The notes under the pieces: generated by a model
What the model was told of the DNA's origin: nothing
The model's input: only the letters and a program-made list of their open reading frames with translations
Databases searched by the model: none
Part shown: in pieces, positions 58,632 through 64,000 of the stretch
How the letters are laid out: each line of letters opens with the position of its first letter
Position numbering within the stretch: position 1 is the first letter of the stretch
Translations under genes and position numbers: made by a program
NCBI GenBank assembly: GCA_026075535.2
Contig: AP026545.1
Span: 6,014,001-6,078,000, forward strand
Direction: 5' to 3'
DNA length: 64,000 nt
Origin: Tricholoma matsutake
Taxonomy: Eukaryota; Basidiomycota; Agaricomycetes; Agaricales; Tricholomataceae

Positions 58632-60160
58632 CAAGGGGGTGTCAGAGTTTGAATTTACCATATCAAGATGGTTAGTTAGTCCCCGCCCCAAGCCTCTTAA
58701 ATTTTTTTTGGAAGTCATATGATAATTGTACCTGAGGGCCCTATCGCACCTTCCTGGCAAAAAAAAGCTTATGACAAGCCCCCTTTTGGAAGGCAGGTGC
58801 CAACTGAGTGGTCAGAAGCATGCAGAATGACTAATCACAGTGATCAGGAGAGACTACTCTATTAAGCATGCACATAAGGTACTGAAACAGAGAAGGAACC
58901 AATGGTGGATGAGGATGGATGCATTCTCTGTCTAGAGTGTAGAACATGGGTCAGAATTGGGAATGGTGTGGTGCAGAATTTTCTACAACACCATCATGGA
59001 ACAGCCCAGTGTGCAGCAAATAAAAAGAAGCAGCAATCTGCAGAGAGGGCCAAAAAGGCAAAGGAAAACATGATGAAGTGGTTTCAACCTTGAGCACCTG
59101 CTGTGCCACCTGTTAGGGTGACACCCACTATCTGCTAGCTAAGACCATGCAGGTTCTCTCTACAAGAAGGGGGCAGGATGCACCCGCATGATGGGGAAAT
59201 TGATGGTTTTGATGCAAGGGGTTATTAATAGAATAGTTGGTTGAGAAAGGCATTTCACACCACAAGTATAGGTGGAATACCTAAGAGAACACAACTGGGG
59301 TCCCCTAGGTGTGTATTCAAGGTTTATATACTATGTTACATATATTGTACATTGTTGCTACTGATGTGCACATACATGCAGGTACATATTGATGCATGCA
59401 TCAGAGAAATGGATCATAGCTAAGCAGGTTAGCTGAGTGATCTGTACCAGTCTGTACCGGTCTGTACCGGTAGATACCAACACCCAATTTACTGATGTGC
59501 AAAATAAAATTCTCATGCTAGCAAAGTGTAGCATAATTCAGCATAATGTAGTGTAATTCAACATAATAAAGTAAAAATGAAATTTTAATAGGTAATGGGG
59601 CTGTTTCCTAACACTGCCCACTGTAGCCATACCAACCCTCATAAAGCCTGTACACACACCCTCAACTTTGTCAAACACACACTCAGTGAATAGTCCACAC
59701 CACCTCTGCGTCCTGCTTTGACTAGATGTCCTGTTGGTGTTGTGCTTTTGCACAAATTCCATATGTGTGTAGAAGCACTTCCACCAGATGTGGGTGAAGC
59801 CAACCTGAACCATCCACTTGCAGTATTTTTGGGGGATCCTGTGGGATGTGTTGGGGAGGATGAAGATGCATGGGAAAAATTTGATGGACCACTCAACACA
59901 TTACTTCAACAGCCACCTGTGTACAGCAGAATCACTGGGTTGATAGTGCATCCAGTACCACCTACAGTGCATTAATCTGGAGTATGTTGTCAATGGCTGG
60001 GCTTGTGAGGAGGAACAGTCGCGAGGATAATGTGACAAGGGCAGTGTTAAATTTTCCTTATATAGTAACTGATTCCCACACCTAGTTAGTTAGTTCCTAC
60101 CTCAGGCCGTTAAAAAAAATTCGACGTGATATGCTTAATTTTTTTTCTGACACCCCCTTG
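58632..60160. mobile_element. hAT-like element, 1529 bp, 15-bp perfect TIRs, TSD ACCATAGC
   Basis: Ends CAAGGGGGTGTCAGA and TCTGACACCCCCTTG are exact inverted repeats; further inward a TTAGTTAGT-CC... block and poly-A/T tracts are also inverted. Flanking 8-bp duplications ACCATAGC (58624-58631 and 60161-60168). TIR form and 8-bp TSD fit the hAT superfamily. Inside, a plus-strand frame (58902-59093) encodes a CCHC zinc-finger-like segment (CILCLECRTWVRIGNG, HHHGTAQC, then a lysine-rich tail); another block (59730-59970) gives DAWEKFDGPLNTLLQQPPVY. No hAT dimerisation domain or catalytic core is seen, so it appears non-autonomous. Confidence 0.92.
58902..59093 (+). CDS. Small zinc-finger-like protein inside the hAT-like element
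   Basis: 63 residues from ATG 58902: VDEDGCILCLECRTWVRIG, an H-rich middle (QHHHGTAQC) and a basic C-terminus (NKKKQQSAERAKKAKE). CxxC...H...C spacing suggests a BED- or CCHC-like finger. It could be an exon of a longer gene or a captured fragment. Expression is not shown. Confidence 0.35.
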   Translation: MVDEDGCILCLECRTWVRIGNGVVQNFLQHHHGTAQCAANKKKQQSAERAKKAKENMMKWFQP

Positions 60161-60168
60161 ACCATAGC

Positions 60169-60844
60169 TCTAAGTCCATAAACTTATATTCAAAGTATTC
60201 CAAGTATTTTATTCCCAAGCACTGCTTCTCTGACTTGATGGCAGTGGTAAAAAGGTTGGTGGTGACATCGGGAAGCACAAAAGAAGAAAGTTGAGCCAGC
60301 GCACTTGGAAAGACTCTAACGCAAACTCTATGTACTTGGACTGACTTAATAAACGATCGCTACACTTAGAATATTTCCGAGTCAACGCGAGGTTCTAAAT
60401 ATACACCAGAGATAAGATCGGAAGATCTCTACATGTGATGAGGAAATCAGGTGATCTGTTTTTTTTTAGCGGGTCGGATTGCAGGTGCGCATTAATGCAT
60501 GCGGACATTAAAGTCTAATGGTTCAATTTCAACAGCCAGCCAATTCTCTTCTAATGTAATATTCAACCCCACAACAGCGGTCTTGCACGTCTGGAAGAAG
60601 TAGTAGCTTTTGAATAGTGACCAAAACCAAGCAAACCCTCATTAACCATGAAGGGATATCAGACCTCCCTCAAGCAACCTGTTTCCTGCCAGCGTAATGT
60701 AGTTTTGCATTTTCTTTAGATCAGGAAGTTGTGAAGTCACTGAACATATTAGCCCAGCACCAGCAACAATAATGACTAATAGCAGAAACTACGCGGTTGG
60801 GTACATACACAGATTCCCTCTTTGTTCTTGTAATCGCAACAGTT
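60169..60844. other. Intergenic, nothing recognised
   Basis: About 680 bp from the hAT-like element to the HIT gene end; no gene or repeat identified beyond the possible frame remnant at its start. Confidence 0.5.
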
Positions 60845-61551
60845 TCATTCGATATGTCCATTTAACTTCAATTTGAGTGTAATCTCCTCAAAAGCTTTCT
60901 GCAATTCGGCTTTCTCCGCTTCGTCCTCCTTCCATGTCAGCATCAGCCCTACTTCAGCTGACGGCTTGGGAATGACATGGAAATGGACGTGATTGACTGC
61001 CTGCTTCATCGTCAGAAAAGACTTGAAATTACTGTAGAATTAGTTCACCTGGTGAGCTATCTGTCCGTTGTTCTGAAGAATGTTGTAATCCTCGACGCCC
61101 TGGGCGATGGCGATCTTCTTCGCCATGGGTATTAAGTCCCTAAGATATTCATCCGGGACGTCGTGCACCTTCTGCGCATGAACTGTATAATGCTCAGTAA
61201 TACAAGAACACAGGTTTGAATACTGGCCGACATTTGGGAATGATAAGTGCATGGCCTCTTGATAGTGGTCCTATACTCAGGAAGGAGAACCTAAGGATAG
61301 TTCCCGCTCAGTAGGTTTTATACAGCTCCAAGTTGAATTCACAAACAACTCAGGTGATTCAAGTAACTTGTAGCTCGGTAGTTGGCCTGATAACGCTTCA
61401 GCCCCACAAATATCGATGTCCCCAAGTTGTTCACTGTTCGCACACCTTTGATGATTTTGCAGAAGATACAATCAGCAGCAGTCCTGTATTATAACAGTCA
61501 ATAGAGAATTCCATGCTCGTTTGATGGAACCACACACCTTAATGCGGCCAT
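60845..61551 (-). CDS. HNT1: HIT-family nucleotide hydrolase (HNT1-like)
   Basis: Histidine-triad proteins of this type hydrolyse adenosine 5'-phosphoramidates. Exon 1 (61551 down, MAALR) ends at a GTGTGT donor. Exon 2 gives TAADCIFCKIIKG, with the zinc-binding-type CxxC common in the Hint branch. Then QLPSYKLLESPE, a small exon ending in IGPLSRGHALIIPK, KVHDVPDEYLRDLIPMAKKI, AIAQGVEDYNILQNNGQIAH, and the catalytic triad NHVHFHVIPKPS (HxHxH), ending EITLKLKLNGHIE at TGA 60845. About 145-160 residues. The exact splice before the triad exon (60995-61050) is uncertain: the frame there is open both with and without a short intron. Divergent from the 2OG oxygenase gene with only about 80 bp between start codons. 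Confidence 0.88.
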
Positions 61552-61633
61552 TCTGCTGAAGATGGTGGTAAGTGTATAAGTCCGGCCCGATCATCGCCAA
61601 CCGTGTCCGAGTCTTAACTCACGCTCGACACCC
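61552..61633. promoter_or_regulatory. Very short bidirectional promoter
   Basis: Only 82 bp separate the start codons of the divergent HIT (61551, minus) and 2OG oxygenase (61634, plus) genes, so core promoter elements must overlap or lie within the coding leader regions. No TATA box seen. Confidence 0.6.
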
Positions 61634-63178
61634 ATGTCACCTCTCGTAGAAGACGATAATTCAAGCTTAGCCTTCAGATCCATTCCCATTATGTGTGTTG
61701 TGAAATTTGCAGGCATGGAGAACTGATCTAACAGAGGTTCCTTGACGTCATTTCCACCGACTGCTACTAACAACAGAGACTTGGGTGCCATAAGTTCACG
61801 GGCATTGGCAGATGAAATCAAAAATGCATGCATGAATGTAGGATTCTTTTATGGTAAGTGTCGGCTTGGACGACCAATCAACCGATAATTGACATGACAG
61901 TCAAAAACCATGGAATAACGGAGGATATCATAAAAGGAGTCTATGAGGAGGCAAAGGATTTCTTTTCGCTTCCGCTTGCTATTAAGATGGAGGTGATTGC
62001 ATCCCTCTCACCGCGAATCCCAATTCTTATTCTGATCCAATCCTGCTTAGATCGAGAACAGAAATACACCAACCTTCAGGGGTTACTCCCCGCTTCTGAG
62101 CGGGAACAACAATCCTGAAAATGCTGGAGACTTGCAAGAGGGGTTTGAGTTTGGCTGGGAAGCGCTCGATGAACAAGAAGTCGACAAAGAGAGGATTCTT
62201 CGCACTAGTGTCATGGATGACACCAACCAGTGGCCATCCGAGCTTCCTAACTTCCGCAACAAAGTCCTAAATTACTAGTATGTCCACCAACCATCGTATG
62301 CGATAGTCATCTCATCAGTGAACGCTAGCCATTCAGCAATTCTCCTCGGGAAAATATTGTTTCCCCTCTTTGCGCTTGCCTTAAACCTGCCAGAGACCTT
62401 CTTCGATGACAAAGTTTGGTTTTCCCATCTCTATTTGCCTTAGTTTTCCAATCCAATTACATCAGACACGAAACTCAGCAGCGTCGATGAAGCTCTTGCA
62501 TTATCCGCCTCAAACTGGTCCGTTAGACGACCGCGTCATTGGTATTGGTGCTCACACAGAGTAAGTTATTATCTGCTTCATTTGCATCCTTCATTGAATG
62601 ATGATTCAGCTGGGAGGTGATCAGTCCCTATGCCGCATCTGCTTATTGTAACACAAGGTTTTCTCCAGTGCTTCACCATACTATGGCAAGAACCTGGGAT
62701 ACAGGCACTACAAGTTTTGAATGCTAAGAAAGAATGGATCAATGCACCGCCTATTCCTGGAACTTTGGTAATCAAGTATGAGGACTTGGTATTCTTCCTC
62801 CCGTAGTAATGCTTACATTGCTTATCTCGTGTTAAAAGTCTTGGAGATCAATTTGCACGCTGGACCAGTAGGTGCTTTTTGTTGGGACCGTACATCTAGT
62901 CTTACCATTCAATATCGAGATGATATCTTCAAATCCACTGTCCATCGAGCCATCAACCGTAGTGGCATTCACCGTTACTCCATTCCGCTATTTTTTGGGA
63001 CGGACTATGATGTCAGAATGGAGGTGCGGTCATTGTTCCTCAATGCCTCGCGATAGATCAACTGACACGTTTGCAGCCAATTCCGAGCTGTATTTCGCCT
63101 GGTCAGCCACCGAAGTATGAGATTGTCACAGCAGGAGAATACGTCAAGTCACGTCTGCACGCAACGTGGGATCATTAG
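61634..63178 (+). CDS. 2OG-Fe(II) oxygenase, isopenicillin-N-synthase-like
   Basis: Fe(II)/2-oxoglutarate-dependent oxygenase; substrate unknown. Eleven exons: 61634-61692, 61735-61853, 61901-61992, 62051-62277, 62329-62413, 62466-62560, 62610-62616, 62669-62775, 62839-62867, 62920-63023 and 63077-63178, 341 residues. Sequence: MSPLVEDDNSSLAFRSIPII, ALADEIKNACMNVGFFYVKN-HGI (DIOX_N), EGFEFGWEALDE, LLHYPPQTGPLDDRVIGIGA, then HTDWECFTILWQ. Iron ligands are HTD and the later His in STVHRAINRSG; 2OG is bound by R in HRYSIPLFF. It ends HATWDH. Exon 7 is 7 nt and supplies part of HTD plus WE. All junctions are GT-AG; the first intron is 42 nt with a CTAAC branch site. Tail-to-tail with the PRMT3-like gene, 86 bp apart. 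Confidence 0.92.
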
Positions 63179-63264
63179 ATACAAGATACATCAGTTAAAT
63201 TTCAAGTTGTGTCCTTCAGCAAGTCATATCGATGCCTGCTATATATGTTTTTTGAGGGGTTCGT

Positions 63265-64000
63265 TTATCGTACTTTGTACATCTGTACAACGGTATGGCT
63301 TGCGGCTGCTTCCGCGTCTTGCTTCGCGGCATAATGAATTTCCACATCTAGCTCTCTAGAATTGGAATCACTCTTGCGGCAGTAGAAGGTCCCATTCACG
63401 ACTGATCCTGTCAGATCAACAGATTAGACCGATGAATTCGCATTTATAACGCTTGAAAATATCGACCTTCCGCGACACTAATTGGTTCCCGAAGCAGAAA
63501 TAGCGTCTGCTTCCAGTGCGTTGACATGCTCTGAGGCCCGGTGCTGAAGCTGGTGATGGTATCCTTATCGGATCCATGGCTCTGCCGTCGCTTGGGCGCT
63601 GGCTTGCCTCCGACGGGCCAAACTTCGGCGAGAATGGGATCGCCTTCCTTGATCACTTTAACGTCTGCGCTTGCGGGTATAGGATGACCGGTTACAGTAA
63701 AGAATGTGTCGAAATAGAGAATAAAAGCGTTGACTTTTGTGCGTCGCTCTGCGGTCGACTCAAGTGCGAAGGTGGAGGAAAAGTCAAGTTGACGAGATGT
63801 TACTTCACTGAGAAGTAAATCCTGTGTAATATTAAGAATGTGAACGGCAGCTAATATTAGCTGCATACCTTGATTGCGTACGGTGCACTAAGTATGGTGT
63901 TTGGTCCCACTACGTCTACAATGGCTTCATCGTAAAGCTTTTCCGTCATCGTAGAGAGATCGAAGCCTGAAGAGGTCTAGAGTAAGGCTTGGTCAGACTT
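63265..64000 (-). CDS. Protein arginine N-methyltransferase 3-like, C-terminal part
   Basis: Type I arginine methyltransferases of the PRMT3 kind modify ribosomal protein S2 in the cytoplasm. Only the C-terminal beta-barrel domain is in the window; the gene enters from beyond 64000. Visible order: GFDLSTMTEKLYDEAIVDVV, APYAIK, intron, DLLLSEVTSRQLDFSSTFAL, ESTAERRTKVNAFILYFDTF, EGDPILAEVWPVGG, the THWKQTLFLLREPI segment typical of PRMT barrels, an intron (donor GTCGAT at about 63470, acceptor at about 63410), then GSVVNGTFYCRKSDSNSREL and VVQMYKVR at TAA 63265. The catalytic methyltransferase fold and any zinc finger lie outside. The name PRMT3 rests on the C-terminal motif style; a PRMT is certain. 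Confidence 0.88.

Overview
The window comes from a filamentous basidiomycete, most likely an Agaricomycete. The host genes carry many short GT-AG introns (about 42-120 bp). The repeats include a Plavaka-type transposase relic, a chromodomain Ty3/gypsy element, a Helitron relic and hAT-like elements. Several gene families (a TET/JBP-type dioxygenase, a JmjC-like cupin protein and a DUF6698-like protein) are of kinds I know as expanded in mushroom-forming fungi. Family names are recognised by eye; no database search was run.

Layout. 1-4133: decayed Plavaka transposase, minus strand. 4606-25387: repeat-rich gene cluster with an unknown-family gene (minus, frameshifted), a JmjC-like gene interrupted by a solo LTR, an unknown gene interrupted by a 325-bp hAT-like MITE, a TET/JBP gene with one stop codon and a tandem array of its 5' module behind it, an unknown minus-strand gene split by a 1.84-kb non-autonomous LTR element, and a DUF6698-like gene with one stop codon. 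25730-28719: tandem repeats, then sequence in which I recognise no gene. 28720-29920: intact 20S proteasome beta-6 gene. 30295-46270: a MITE, a Helitron relic with nested insertions, a gypsy gag relic, and a structurally complete but coding-dead chromovirus (38431-46270, TSD CCACC) that itself carries a 961-bp hAT-like element and a roughly 1-kb insertion. 46711-54245: three intact minus-strand host genes (GH131 glucanase, glutathione synthetase, RPAP1/Rba50). 54982-60160: gypsy pol relic, minisatellites and a 1.53-kb hAT-like element with perfect 15-bp TIRs and 8-bp TSD. 60845-64000: HIT hydrolase (minus), 2OG-Fe(II) oxygenase (plus, with a 7-nt microexon) and the C-terminal part of a PRMT3-like methyltransferase (minus, running off the right edge).

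How it fits together. The housekeeping genes sit in three compact islands. The TE-associated families occupy the first 25 kb. Three unrelated gene families there (4606-6680, 7278 onward, 17246 onward) share a paired motif, GTCTGACTTTTTGTCAC, upstream of their starts and always in the direction of transcription, which suggests common control or common mobilisation. Several of these genes carry in-frame TGA codons where the family leads me to expect an arginine CGA, consistent with C-to-T decay at CpG. Exact excision of a solo LTR or MITE re-opens the host reading frame in at least two cases, so the genes were intact when they were hit.
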